64,000 nucleotides of DNA from Agelas oroides (Eukaryota; Porifera; Demospongiae; Agelasida; Agelasidae), in the NCBI GenBank assembly GCA_949130485.1, contig OX422185.1, forward strand, positions 18,293,353-18,357,352. Direction: 5' to 3'. Of this stretch, positions 20,655 through 31,142 are shown piece by piece. The notes below the pieces were generated by a model, which did not search any database, was not told the DNA's origin, and worked only from the letters and a program-made list of their open reading frames with translations. The translations under genes and the position numbers were made by a program. The first letter of the stretch is position 1. Every line of letters starts with the position of its first letter.

Positions 20655-20863
20655 GAACAGGTGCGTGGGGCCCAGAATGTCTAAATCCAAAATGTCTAAT
20701 GCCAGAATGTCTAATACTAGAGCGCATGCGCCCAGAATGTCTAACACTTTGATCAATTGGTACTTGACAGGTTTCGATTGACAGCATATACAGTGCTTGA
20801 CTAATGACAGGTTTTGATTGACAGCAGACATAGAGGTTCTAGTAGTATATAAGAAGCCTAAAC

Positions 20864-21480
20864 ATGTCTTTGCATCATTCCCAAAATCTCAAAAATGGAG
20901 TTTATCACCAACCAGAAAGGCGGGCAATCACTAATACGGGATGGAAGCAGGTTTACCTTAAACAGGATAATGGCACTGTGCAGTCACTTGGACTTACAGA
21001 TCTATATAAGAATGATCCAGTCATCCGGAGTTTCATTCACAAGACTGCTGCTCTCGCATTTGTGCCACTAACATTTGTACGAATTGCTTGGAGTGCAATT
21101 GAGGCTGATGCACCAGCGATACCAGAAGCAGATGCCTACCGCAACTACTTCGTACAACCTGACTGGACGGTAACTTCCTTCCAAGAACATGGAACTACCA
21201 CTGCCATGAAGGGCCTCAGACCAACAACCACCTGGAAGGATGGCACAACCGGCTGAAGAGGGTTGCCAGGAAAGCTCACCCTAACTTCTATGAGTTCATC
21301 GAGATTATCTAGAAGGAGCAGGCTGCTACGGAAGTCCCCATTCAACAACTATCAGGCGGTGGAAGAATAAGAGCGAAGAGGAAGAAGGTGGTGCAGCACA
21401 AGGAGACAATCAAGAGACTAACTGAAGAACTTACAAATGGAAGTAGATCTCTAGATTCATTTTTGTCTAGCATTAGCCAT
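20864..21480 (+). pseudogene. MULE transposase C-terminal fragment, frameshifted and interrupted
   Basis: The first frame runs to about 21165 and contains DPVIRSFIHKTAALAFVP, which matches the helical stretch following the catalytic core in MULE/FLYWCH-associated transposases (ALAFVP signature, from family knowledge). A frame change near 21165 leads to TNNHLEGWHNRLKR, the conserved NNxxEGWHNxL motif near the C-terminus, followed by a stop at about 21310 and a basic tail. The DDE catalytic region is absent. The fragment is thus a dead, 5'-truncated gene. Confidence 0.75.
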
Positions 21481-21492
21481 TGTGTTAGTTTC

Positions 21493-21925
21493 TTTTGATT
21501 ATTAGTTCATTGTTTTTGTGTACTGCACACTGTATTTGTCTACTGCACATTGTTTTTGTGTACTGCACACTGTATTTGTCTTTTGATTATTAGTTCATTG
21601 TATTTGTCTACTGCACATTGTTTTTGTGTACTGCACACTGTATTTGTCTTTTGATTATTAGTTCATTGTATTTGTCTACTGCACATTGTTTTTGTGTACT
21701 GCACACTGTATTTGTCTTTTGATTATTAGTTCATTGTATTTGTCTACTGCACATTGTTTTTGTGTACTGCACACTGTATTTGTCTTTTGATTATTAGTTC
21801 ATTGTATTTGTCTACTGCACATTGTTTTTGTGTACTGCACACTGTATTTGTCTTTTGATTATTAGTTCATTGTATTTGTCTACTGCACATTGTTTTTGTG
21901 TACTGCACACTGTATTTGTCTGCTG
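21493..21925. repeat. 68-bp minisatellite inside the MULE element
   Basis: The unit ttttgattattagttcattg plus tatttgtctactgcacattg and a related half-unit (tttttgtgtactgcacac) repeats about five times with almost no divergence. Each unit is itself built of two similar halves. Confidence 0.95.
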
Positions 21926-22186
21926 CACATCTTTGTTGGTGAAAATTGCTAACTGTTAACACATTTGGACATTCTGGGTACGTGCACAGAGAAATTAGAT
22001 ATTCTGGCATTAGACATTTTGGATTTAGACATTCTGGGCCTAATTCGAACAGGTGTGTGAAAAAATGACCCACAAAAGCATGATCGTTTCAGTCAATACT
22101 ATGGACATGCTTCACTGCTCATAAGCTCCTGATGTACTTTAATCAGCTAAAAATTGTTTGATTTTTACTATTAGAATATATCTAGT

Positions 22187-22599
22187 AACAAAGCTGAAAT
22201 TCATAGAGATGCATATCACAATCAACAGATTCCACTACTACCATATAAGATAACAGTTGGCTGTTTGGGGGTGTATTAGTATTGCCCGTTTGAATGAACA
22301 GCACTGAAGTGCAGAACCCTTGGCGCAAGCTAGATGTGTTCGATTCTGTGCAAAGTCTACTCAGGTGTTTCAGAAGATCTCTTACTCGCTTGTCACTGTT
22401 GGTCGGGCGGGATTTCAGCAACAATTGATCGGCAGATTGTGCAGAACGTTTTCTGAAAATTATTACAATTTTAAATAACCCCAACTTCAGTTTCTAGTAT
22501 GGATAGTCAATAGGATGAGAATTAAGTTTGCTTAGCTCTATATGCATAGTATGTATAAACTACTGCAGCTGTAACTTCACTTGCAGGTCTTGAAGAATA
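22187..22599 (+). promoter_or_regulatory. upstream cassette of kinase gene 3, altered donor
   Basis: The conserved core starts at 22194. The word at the expected exon end reads gggatttcagcaac near 22410 instead of gggtttcggtaac, so the GT donor has become GC or is lost. The acceptor cacttgcag ends at 22586, 13 bases before the ATG, as in the sister genes. A GC-AG intron or a different first exon is possible. Confidence 0.5.
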
Positions 22600-24750
22600 A
22601 TGGCTCAGCAGCCCCAAACTCAGCATGAGTTTTGTTATCAAAGAGTTGAACTCCTCAAAACTGAGTCTCTTGGAATTGGATCGTATGGCATTGTCTACAA
22701 GGCCATGTGTGACGACTTGCCCTGTGCTGCTAAAATTCTCCACCCTGCCCTCTTTCAGTTCACTGCCCAAGGAACTACAATTGTCATGCGAAAGTTTGAG
22801 CAAGAGTGCCGTCTTTTAAGCGCCATAAAGCATCCACACATTGTCCAGTACTTGGGCACATACCATGATCCTGAGTCGAGACTGCCGGTGCTCTTAATGG
22901 AGTTAATGGATGAGAGTTTGACCCGATTCCTGGAGCGATCCCACGAACCAATCCCCTATCACACTCAGGTAAATCTCTGCCACAACATAGCCATGGCCCT
23001 CTCCTACCTCCACTCCAATGGCATCATCCATCGAGACTTATCAAGTAACAATGTGTTGTTGATCGCAGGCAGCAGAGCGAAAGTGGCAGACGTTGGAATG
23101 GTGAAGCTTTACAATGTGAACTGCAGCACTGCTCACCTCACGCCCTTCACACTGTGCCCAGGTAAAATGGCATACATGTCTCCAGAAGCACTAGGGGAGC
23201 CTCCTATGTACACTGACAAGCTGGACAGTTTCTCTCTCGGTGTTCTGAGTGTTCAGATCATGACCTGCCAGTTTCCTGACCCTGGGGATCGTTTCCAGAT
23301 CATGGAAATCAATGATCCAAGAATACCCTCTGGTAGAGTTCAGGTTGAAATTCCAGAAATTGAACGTCGACGATCCCACATTGACCTGATTGACCCAACC
23401 CACCCCCTGCTGCCAGTTGCTCTAGACTGCCTAAGGGACAGAGACAGAGAAAGGCCATCTTGTCATGAGCTTTGTGGTCGCATGTCCACACTGAAAGTAT
23501 CTCCCAAGTACACTGAGAGTGTGCAGCAGTCTCAAGTGAATACCAAACCAACACAAAGTGCCAACAGAGAAAGTAGAGAGAGAGAAATACAACAATCACA
23601 ACAGATCCGAGACCTTCAACAACAGCTGCACACTAAAGATGACCAGCTGCAAAAGAAGGAACAAGTAAATCAGCAACAACAGAAGCAGACTCTGGGACTA
23701 CAGACTCTTCTCACTGCCAAAGATGAGCAACTAGCTGGTAAAGAAGCAGCCATCGCTGTATATAAGCAAGAGATTCAGCAGCTCAGAAAACAGCTGCAAT
23801 CCAGTGCGCAGGCGGAGGCTAGTCGTGCAGCACCAAGTGGGGGTAGCATCAAGCTGAGGTGGAGGGATGGTGGGAGGGCACCAAGAAAGATGTGTGGAGA
23901 AGTGTCTGTTGTGGATGAGAGTGTGGCATATTTCAAACCAATGGGGTACAAGAGTGTATCAGCCTACAATTCTACTAATAACAAATGGTCTGAACTTCCT
24001 GTGTATCCTAACTTTCACTTCAGTCTAGCAATGGTCAACAGTCTCCTCACTGCCATTGGTGGTAGGACACCAAACCATGAAGTCACCAACTCACTCCTCA
24101 GCCTAACTAATAATAAGTGGACAAAACAGTTTCCTCCCATGCCCACCAAGCGCCGGTTCACTGTTGTAGTGTGCAGTGGTAAGTCTCTGGTTGTGGCAGG
24201 AGGACTGGGAGAAGGAGGCAAGGAACTAATTACTGTTGAAGTGATGGACACAGAGACCCTACAGTGGTCCACAGCAAGCAGCCTCCCACACCCACTCTAC
24301 CAAGCACCAGCAACACTCTGTGGAGACCAGGTTTACATGCTGGGAGGTCGGGATCAGAATGACAAATCAAAGTCAGTATTTACCTGCTCACTGGCTGCGC
24401 TCCTCCAGTCCAGCAAGCCACAGTCACTGGGAGCACGACTGAAGACTTCGTCATTAGCTAGCAGACCTCAAGTGTGGCACCAGCTAGCTGATACCCCAGC
24501 TACCTTATCCACATGTGCCTCACTACATGGACGACTGCTGGCAGTGGGTGGGTGTGATTCACATGATAAAAGGACAACTGTTATTCACATGTACAACACA
24601 ACAACCAACTCCTGGGAGGTCATCAGCCACATGGCAAGTCCTCGATGTCGATGTTTAGTGGCAGTCCTCCCTCACAATGAACTCATGGTAGTGGGTGGGC
24701 TTAAAACTTATGTCGAGACTGACTCTATAGAAATTGCTAGCATTGTTTGA
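22600..24750 (+). CDS. kinase / coiled-coil / Kelch protein, paralog 3 (DVG variant)
   Basis: A 716-residue intronless coding exon, the shortest paralog: the coiled coil is about 50 residues shorter, so the Kelch part begins near residue 415. The kinase domain retains GIGSYGIV, K45, HRD 144-146 and N151, but residues 164-166 read DVG instead of DFG. The changed Phe is part of the regulatory spine in active kinases, so activity or its control may be altered; the Mg-binding Asp and the Gly remain. The activation segment ends CPGKMAYMSPEAL, where paralogs 1 and 2 have CPGTTVYMSPEAL. The C-terminal 17 residues and the 3' flank closely match paralog 4. The reading frame is otherwise undamaged. Confidence 0.92.
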   Translation: MAQQPQTQHEFCYQRVELLKTESLGIGSYGIVYKAMCDDLPCAAKILHPALFQFTAQGTTIVMRKFEQECRLLSAIKHPHIVQYLGTYHDPESRLPVLLMELMDESLTRFLERSHEPIPYHTQVNLCHNIAMALSYLHSNGIIHRDLSSNNVLLIAGSRAKVADVGMVKLYNVNCSTAHLTPFTLCPGKMAYMSPEALGEPPMYTDKLDSFSLGVLSVQIMTCQFPDPGDRFQIMEINDPRIPSGRVQVEIPEIERRRSHIDLIDPTHPLLPVALDCLRDRDRERPSCHELCGRMSTLKVSPKYTESVQQSQVNTKPTQSANRESREREIQQSQQIRDLQQQLHTKDDQLQKKEQVNQQQQKQTLGLQTLLTAKDEQLAGKEAAIAVYKQEIQQLRKQLQSSAQAEASRAAPSGGSIKLRWRDGGRAPRKMCGEVSVVDESVAYFKPMGYKSVSAYNSTNNKWSELPVYPNFHFSLAMVNSLLTAIGGRTPNHEVTNSLLSLTNNKWTKQFPPMPTKRRFTVVVCSGKSLVVAGGLGEGGKELITVEVMDTETLQWSTASSLPHPLYQAPATLCGDQVYMLGGRDQNDKSKSVFTCSLAALLQSSKPQSLGARLKTSSLASRPQVWHQLADTPATLSTCASLHGRLLAVGGCDSHDKRTTVIHMYNTTTNSWEVISHMASPRCRCLVAVLPHNELMVVGGLKTYVETDSIEIASIV

Positions 24751-25430
24751 TAAGGTGGTTTTACATCTGAGACTAATAGTGTAGAAATTGTTTCATATAG
24801 TACACACACTATGTAAATTAAATGTGAGACCACAGTTGGGCTATATTGTTGTATTGATGCCATTTTCTGTTTCATTTAGTAGATAGCACATTATTGTGAC
24901 AGTTGAACTCCAGTTAAAAGTTGAGATTAAAAGTTTATTTAAGCCATTCGGCTGTCTACTGTTAATGTGTCTACCACAAACGCAGACCACCCGCGATGGA
25001 CACGTCAGTTACTTTGCGAAAGCGCCCTGCTTCCTTGCCCTCGTTGCTAGCGTCGGAGCATGGGGTTGGGGGGAACCCCAGTGATGACATGCTTTTAAAC
25101 AGTCTCTCAACCTAATGCTGGTGGGTTTACATCATGTGAAGAGTACATGCATATATATGTATTTACAGCCCATTGCTAGGTGGTTGCTAAGATTATAGAA
25201 GACTTATAAATGGTCAACATGCCCACGGAAGAGCTGATTCAGCTATATCAGGTGTGAACTGTGACTATATCAGGTGTGAAGAGTGGCTATATCAGGTGTG
25301 AACTGTGACTATATCAGAGTCTGCCAATAAAAGGTACATGTACAACACAACAAACATGCAGTTTAGTCATCCCCCAAAAAGTACAGTAGGCCTACATGTA
25401 CAACACAACAAACATAGGTCTCTGTTTATT
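24751..25430. repeat. 3' flank duplicated at 43118-43788
   Basis: About 680 bases after the stop codon are almost identical to the region after kinase gene 4, far more similar than the genes themselves. It contains the 3'UTR words acacactatgtaaatt, an ORF of 62 codons present identically in both copies (24896-25084), and a triplicated gactatatcaggtgtgaa motif. The similarity ends at ggtctctgttt. Confidence 0.85.
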
Positions 25431-25439
25431 TGCCCAAAA

Positions 25440-25770
25440 ACTCTCCGAGCAATGCGATTTCGCCGACACACTCGACCACATGCTTCGTGATCGACTCGTT
25501 TATGGCATTCGGAATGTGCGCGTACAACGACGCCTCTTGGTAGAGCGTTTAAGAAAGCCTATGACTTGGACCAAGCGTCGGAGACAGCCGAGAAAAGCTC
25601 TAAACATTTGCACCAGCAACAATCGTCTCACCCTGTTCACGCCGTCTCCGGCGCACCCTAAGAACCCGACCAGACAACAAACAACAGTGTCCTGCTATCG
25701 CTGCGGTGGAAAGCACGCAACCAAGGACTGTCAGCAACGAATATTTGCCAAAAGTGAGGGCGATAGATAG
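25440..25770 (+). pseudogene. Ty3/gypsy-like retrotransposon gag fragment, frameshifted
   Basis: The frame contains LRDRLVYGIRNVRVQRRLL, the typical end of a gypsy-class capsid region, and later CYRCGGKHATKDC, a CX2CX3HX4C zinc knuckle. Between about 25545 and 25640 the gag-like sequence (FKKAYDL) lies in another frame, so at least two frameshifts are present. No LTR, protease or polymerase was found nearby. It is a short relic starting exactly where the gene 3 flank loses similarity to the gene 4 flank. Confidence 0.7.
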
Positions 25771-25996
25771 ATAGATAAAATTTTATTTTGTTAACGCAGG
25801 AATGCAGTATCCACAGAACACAGATCAATTCTGCTCCCCATTTTGCCATAACACACTTTACTAGCAGCTACCGTGACTCGATATAGCGAGCAGCCAGTTC
25901 AAATTCGAAATACGGCAATGCGAATGGAATATACGGACAGTAATGACGTCATTTCCGTGTTGCCAAAACAACCACCTAGCAACGAACTATAAATCT
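25771..25996. other. short intergenic stretch
   Basis: A GATA microrepeat at 25763-25777 and no recognisable gene. Confidence 0.4.
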
Positions 25997-26113
25997 GTTA
26001 AATCACCCTCCCACTCGGGATGTTGCGGTTTATAAGCCCTCCCCCTCGGGCGCTACGCGCCCTTGGGTGTCGGGCTTATAAACCAGCAGCATCCCTCGTG
26101 AGGGTGATTTAAC
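25997..26113. repeat. hairpin MITE (gttaaatcaccctc ends)
   Basis: gttaaatcaccctccc faces gagggtgatttaac, with inner pairing of gtttataagcccg and cgggcttataaac around the tip ggcgctacgcgcc. Comparable in size to hairpin B but with a different sequence. Confidence 0.8.
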
Positions 26114-27240
26114 TAATACATATACATTACAGTATCTTATTATTGCTATGCACGCACAAACAGAACAGTATCCCACCACTTTAGAATGCAAAGTTCACCC
26201 CTTTTCGCAAATTTTTCTAAATGAGGGCAGTGTTCACTTCCACTGAAACTCAGAGATACATACAACATGATTTTAATCAAACTTTCAGTTTCACTTTTTA
26301 TGTGTGGGTTAGCTAAGGGGGAACCTTCCAAAAAATTCTTCCTCACCAGAGGAAAGATTTACCATGAAGCCATCTACAGGGAAAACTCCTGTGACATGCT
26401 TACACATACTTGTGGGTTTACATCCTGTAGTAGATTGGGCTATGAACATTGACATGGGGCATGTAGTCTATTATAAACGTTTGTTTGTTTGGCTATGAAT
26501 ATTGATATTAGGACCTGGTACAAGAGTGCATGATGACATCATTTATTTATACACGTCATCATGCTAGGTAACATAGTGGGGGGATGTAATGCATTGTGGG
26601 GTGAGCATGAGTGACCTAGCCACGTTTGTAACCTGAACTGAAGAGTAAACACAGGGGCACAATAAAACAACCACAGGCACATGTCCAGACTCTCCAGCAT
26701 GTGCACAGAGGATGTGGTATTTTTGAGTGATATTTCTTACCACATGGGGTGGGGTTACTCTCAAAATGAGGAAGAAAGCATCAGCTTTGTAACCTTAGAA
26801 ACAGCCTCCGGTTAGGCTTTTCACCAGCGTACACATCACACTAGTCTCGTTCCCAGGCATAGAGGAGAAAGGGAGCCTGGTATATACTGTTTGCGCAAGC
26901 GTTTATTCGCCACGGAATTCCGTGGCAACCACGTTCGTACATATACGCATGTATGCTGGCAGGCACATGCACAAACAGTGTAGAACAGGCACTTTTTCTC
27001 ATCCAGACCTGGGTACGAGGCTAACATCATACAAGGGAGAGGCCTGGAAACATAACCATGGAGACCATGTATTGTGATGGGCAAGAGCACATAAGAATGG
27101 GCAGCTAGAGGAAGAGCAATGATCAACGAATAAGCTTGCGCGCGCACGTCCACACCTCCCGAGGTAAATGCACGATCGACGACTACTCCTGACAGCCACA
27201 GCGTTACAGCCAGTGATACCTGGTTCTCGTCCATATTGTA
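26114..27240. other. intergenic DNA with MITE ends
   Basis: No gene supported. A tagcctcgttccc-family element spans about 26850-27023 (tagtctcgttcccaggcata facing ctgggtacgaggcta). The word acttgtgggtttacatcctg near 26406 belongs to a dispersed repeat also near 4335, 27935, 37575, 38185 and 49260. ORFs in this region overlap these repeats. Confidence 0.5.
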
Positions 27241-27440
27241 ACCGTAAACCGTACGTTACAAAAATTTTGCGGATGGAACGAACCGCGAAAATTTAACACC
27301 ACGAAATTTTTTTTATGCGAAAATTTCCCGATCTATGGTATGATCGACAAACGTAACTGACGGTCTAAGCTGGAATGCCAAAATCGGCTATTCTCAAATC
27401 ATGTACATGTGAAAAATTTGTCACCTACTTGCCTGCTGTC

Positions 27441-27595
27441 TAGCCTCGTTCCCAGGCCCTGTCCGAAAAATCGGGAAAGGGGCCTGGTAGCACTTCCGTG
27501 TATTTTCTGTCAACCATTACTTCTCAAAATTTTGAGGAGCCAACACTACCAGGCCCCTTTCCCGATTTTTCGGACAGGGCCTGGGAACGAGGCTA
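27441..27595. repeat. complete palindromic MITE, tagcctcgttccc family
   Basis: tagcctcgttcccaggccct and agggcctgggaacgaggcta are perfect inverted ends. The arms continue through ccgaaaaatcgggaaagggg, giving stems of about 50 bp. This is the best reference copy of the family. Confidence 0.9.
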
Positions 27596-29400
27596 CCTGC
27601 TGTCATTGTCGTTCCCGGTACAGAGAGCAGTCCCGTGGTAAAGGGTGGGTGGATACTATATATATAAAAATACCCTTCCACATAACTTTTGGCCGAAGAA
27701 GGGGGTGGATGGATAATACATAGATTCGGTAATATTGAAATGCCATACAATTACTCGCTTGAGTTGTCCCCCAACTGGCATCACCCACATCTGCTACATA
27801 TATTGGCAAATTTAATTAAGTTGTCCATGCAGTGACAGACCCCATAAGCTGCCTTCCAAAAAACAAAATTAGGACAAACCTGGGTACAGACTCTGACGGA
27901 CAGATGGGCTTATAAGCAGCCAATGGAACCTAACACTTGTGGGTTTACATCCTGTACAATATTGGGCTATGAATATCAACATGAGGAACCATGAATCCAA
28001 TTCTAAAACTTAGCGGAGAACAGAGAGACATGCTAGTCACGTAGAATTGCTGGCACCAAATGTAATGTCAATATTATATGTCACAGTTTTGGACCACAGC
28101 CCCCCCCCCCCCCCCCCCACCTCAAGTTACAGCCACATGTGATCCTTATCGCTGCTGAGTAAGTAGACAAGCTAGCTCAAGTTTACCATCCTAGATATGG
28201 TGCTACTAAGCAGCGAGTGAGTTTGCCATGAACATCCAGCTCAACTTCAACAGCTCATGATCTCCAACATGGATAGCACTAGCTACTGAGTAACAAGCAA
28301 GCTCTGTGTGAGCTTCCAGCTCGACTTTCATCAAAACAAGTGAGCAAGCTCAGCGTGAGCATCCAGCTTGATCCAAATCGCTTAGTAGTATCTGTTATGG
28401 GTGCTTTTTCTGTCAGGGTACCCCCCCCCCCCCCCCCCCCCATCTACCTAAGTAGACATTGATGTCATTCACATGACATCAATTTCCAGGCCTGCTCCGT
28501 TCTTGTATACTGTAAGCAACCAAAAACTGGAGAAGGGGATAGCCTGGGAACAAGACTAGTCAGCTGGCTCAGTGAGCTACATTAGCCTCATTCCCAGGCT
28601 CCCCAACTATGGAATGGGAACATGGTCATTGTGAATGTGGGGAGAGCCTGGTATCTTATTTCTCCTATAAGCTCAAAGATAGAAGAATAGTACAAAGGGT
28701 TTAATTACACGTGGGCATACCCGGGGGGCTCAGAAAAGTAAAAGAGCAAAACAGGAAAAAAATCCTGTATGAAACCCTGAAGTATCTAGCTAGTGGAGCG
28801 ATTATTGTACACAACAAGTATTAAATGTATAGTTGTTAATTTGTTCTGGACATTTTCACTTTCATCATGCTCCTGTGAAAAATATACCAGACTCTTCGTG
28901 CCTAGTGTGTTCCAGATCAGGGGAGCCTGGGAATGAGGTTAGAGCTATATCAGTCCCAACTTCTAATTTCCCTTCACAGAATTTTGGTCCTAAAAGGAAG
29001 CTTCCGAAAATTTTCCATTAGGGCAAGTCCAAGAGTATAAATACACACCTCTCAACTCTCACAGTGCCGTCGTGAGACTCATGATTTCAGCTCTGATCTC
29101 ACGATCACACGGTGGAGGCCTCATTTCTCACGGTCTACTGTCTGTGAGCACGACAGACCTAGTCACACGACAGGAGGCTTTAATCCATTCTGCGAATGCT
29201 GAAATGTCACAGTTTGGTGTCTAAATGGAAGAATGAACACCCGAGAATGGCGTATTGCACCACCTCTCACAGATAATAGTCGTTTCACAGTGGAACGCCA
29301 CGTTGCACACGTGGAGGGTAGACCCACCCTCTCTTGTTGAGATGCTATTGGCCACACCCACATCTCATGGCAGACTTCAGTTGCAAGTTGAGAGGTCCGT
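27596..29400. other. intergenic, low complexity
   Basis: No gene supported. Poly-C runs of about 20 bases at 28098-28119 and 28421-28441; single MITE ends at 28580-28650 and near 28915; a diverged copy of the acacttgtgggtttacatcc repeat at 27930. The rest shows nothing that I can interpret. Confidence 0.45.
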
Positions 29401-29444
29401 AAATAATAGGAAGCGATGATTGCTACTTAGTTCTTGCAACCACC

Positions 29445-29599
29445 AACCAGAACAACCAGTTGACACTGACAAGCTAGACAGCTTCTCTCTCGGTGTTCAG
29501 ATCATGACTCGGCAGTTTCCTGACCTAAGCAATCGCGTGACCATAGTTGAAGACTCACGATTTCCAACAGGTACAATCGAAGTGCCTGTTCCGGAAACT
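29445..29599 (+). pseudogene. kinase-Kelch paralog relic (kinase C-lobe only)
   Basis: About 50 codons matching residues 200-250 of the paralogs: DKLDSFSLGVQIMTRQFPD, then EDSRFPTGTIEVPVPE. Four residues (LCVQ region) are missing relative to the intact genes, and both ends stop abruptly; the downstream edge runs into a tagcctcg-type MITE end. The EDSR type of this segment makes it closest to paralogs 1 and 4. Confidence 0.9.
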
Positions 29600-30508
29600 C
29601 AACCAAATACTGGGAGGTAGCAAAGCCCTGGGAACAAGGCTAAACAATGGTCTAGTGCAAGTAGTAGCCACAGATGGTCCTTACATATACCAGAAGTACT
29701 ACACAATGCGCCCATTGTCCTGCCTAGGCAGATAGCTACTACAGTGGTAGTGAGATCAACTTTTTGAAAGAAACAGCTTGCTCTCAGGACTGGCGTGTGC
29801 CATGAGTGACCAACACACACCAAACAATCTCCCAATGGCTGCTCTTTTTGAGGAATGGCGAGTCGTGCAAAACAAAAAAGTTTTAGTACCAATAATAAGG
29901 GGAGAGCCACTTACTGTGCCATGGATGGCCCCAGCTAGGGGGACCATAAACTGTACCCTCGCAAATCAGTGCCCATGGGCAAAGCATCTTACAAGTTTAC
30001 CAAAAATGGGGTGGACACTCTTTCAATACACGTAGCAATTTTATATATAGGCATGTGGTGTCACACATGGAGAAAATTATTTGTAAGAAATCACTGTGAG
30101 GGGTGAGCGCGGTGGCTGAGCTGGGAGGGCGTAGCAGGATGGGGGTGGGGCTGAGCGGTACACCCTACAGCCCAGGATGGGATGCCTGGGGCATGGCTGG
30201 ACTGGTGTCATACCGGAAGTGGGTGTGGTTATATGATGTGATGGTTGGTCACGTGATGATAGACACTTGATTGGTCAATAATCAGAGACATTTGATTGGT
30301 TAAAAATCCCAGACATTTGATTGGTCAGTACGTTGTAGTGATCCGTTCGGTGGGCTTTAATTGGCATCAATGAGCATAAAAATCGATGTTTGTGTTCAAT
30401 CCTCAGTTCTTGTGGCCATGCATTTTCAGAAGATTGGCGAAGCCCTCTTCCAGTTGCTCTGAAAACAAAAAATTGTGTCAAGTTTGGACTTCATAGCCAT
30501 GCAATTCT
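29600..30508 (+). promoter_or_regulatory. intergenic with clustered inverted CCAAT boxes
   Basis: No gene supported to about 30100; 29940-30030 resembles a piece of the insertion at 40415-40480 (gggcaaagcatcttacaagt in both). From 30240 to 30340 the word ttgattggt occurs three times at about 34-base spacing, just upstream of the 200-bp tandem repeats, which each add another attggtcaa. These ATTGG words are possible NF-Y sites; the function is inferred. Confidence 0.4.
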
Positions 30509-31105
30509 AGTATGTTACCATTTAGCCTCCTCTAATTGGTCAATGGGTGTGACGGAAGTGGGTGGGGCCACCGTGGGAACTTCTTATGGGATTTTCCCAC
30601 AGGTATGGGAATTGAGTTGAGAATTTTCCCACGGTCTAAATTATCCATCCCTGAGTCACGTGATATGGTAGGATCATGCACATTGCTTAAAACCCTTTAT
30701 GTTATACCTAGTATGTTACCATTTAGCCTCCTCTAATTGGTCAATGGGTGTGACGGAAGTGGGTGGGGCCACCGTGGGAACTTCTTATTGGATTTTCCCA
30801 CAGGTATGGGAATTGAGTTGAGAATTTTCCCACGGTCTAAATTATCCATCCCTGAGTCACATGATATGGTAGGATGACATAAAAACACATTGCTTAAAAC
30901 CCTTTATGTTACCTAGTATGTTACCATTTAGCCTCCTCTAATTGGTCAATGGGTGTGACGGAAGTGGGTGGGGCCACCGTGGGAACTTCTTATTGGATTT
31001 TCCCACAGGTATGGGAATTGAGTTGAGAATTTTCCCACGGTCTAAATTATCCATCCCTGAGTCACGTGATATGGTAGGATGACATAAAAACACATTGCTT
31101 AAAAG
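30509..31105 (+). repeat. three tandem copies of a 200-206-bp unit
   Basis: Units begin tatgttaccatttagcctcc at about 30511, 30712 and 30918 and end near cacattgcttaaaa. Each contains an inverted CCAAT box (taattggtcaatgg), an E-box-like tcacgtgat (one copy reads tcacatgat) and an internal inverted pair of ttttcccac/gtgggaa. The array ends 35 bases before the acceptor preceding the zinc-ribbon ORF, so a promoter-repeat role is plausible but unproven. Confidence 0.85.
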
Positions 31106-31142
31106 CTTGAGCTTGAACACCACCTTTATTTTTGCAGAAATT

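Larger units (their letters stand above)
20668..22046. mobile_element. Mutator-like (MULE) element with TIRs and target-site duplication
   Basis: The left end ggcccagaatgtctaaatcc and the right end ggatttagacattctgggcc are perfect inverted copies, extending through aaaatgtctaatgccagaat, about 45 bp. The TIRs contain internal near-repeats of cagaatgtctaa. The flanks carry gaacaggtgcgtg (20655-20667) and gaacaggtgtgtg (22047-22059), a 13-base imperfect target-site duplication, slightly longer than the usual 8-11 bases of the superfamily. Inside are a broken transposase (20864-21480) and a 68-bp minisatellite. The element is too short to be autonomous. Confidence 0.8.

Noticed and set aside
24896-25084. 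62-codon ORF identical in the gene 3 and gene 4 flanks
   Set aside because: The identity reflects the recent duplication of the whole flank; the ORF has no family features and no coding signal of its own.
25440-25770. Complete LTR retrotransposon
   Set aside because: Only a frameshifted gag piece is present; no LTRs, protease, reverse transcriptase or integrase were seen within several kb.
28098-28441. Poly-C runs as functional structures
   Set aside because: Two homopolymer runs of about 20 bases in plain intergenic DNA; probably slippage products, and their exact length may be an assembly artefact.
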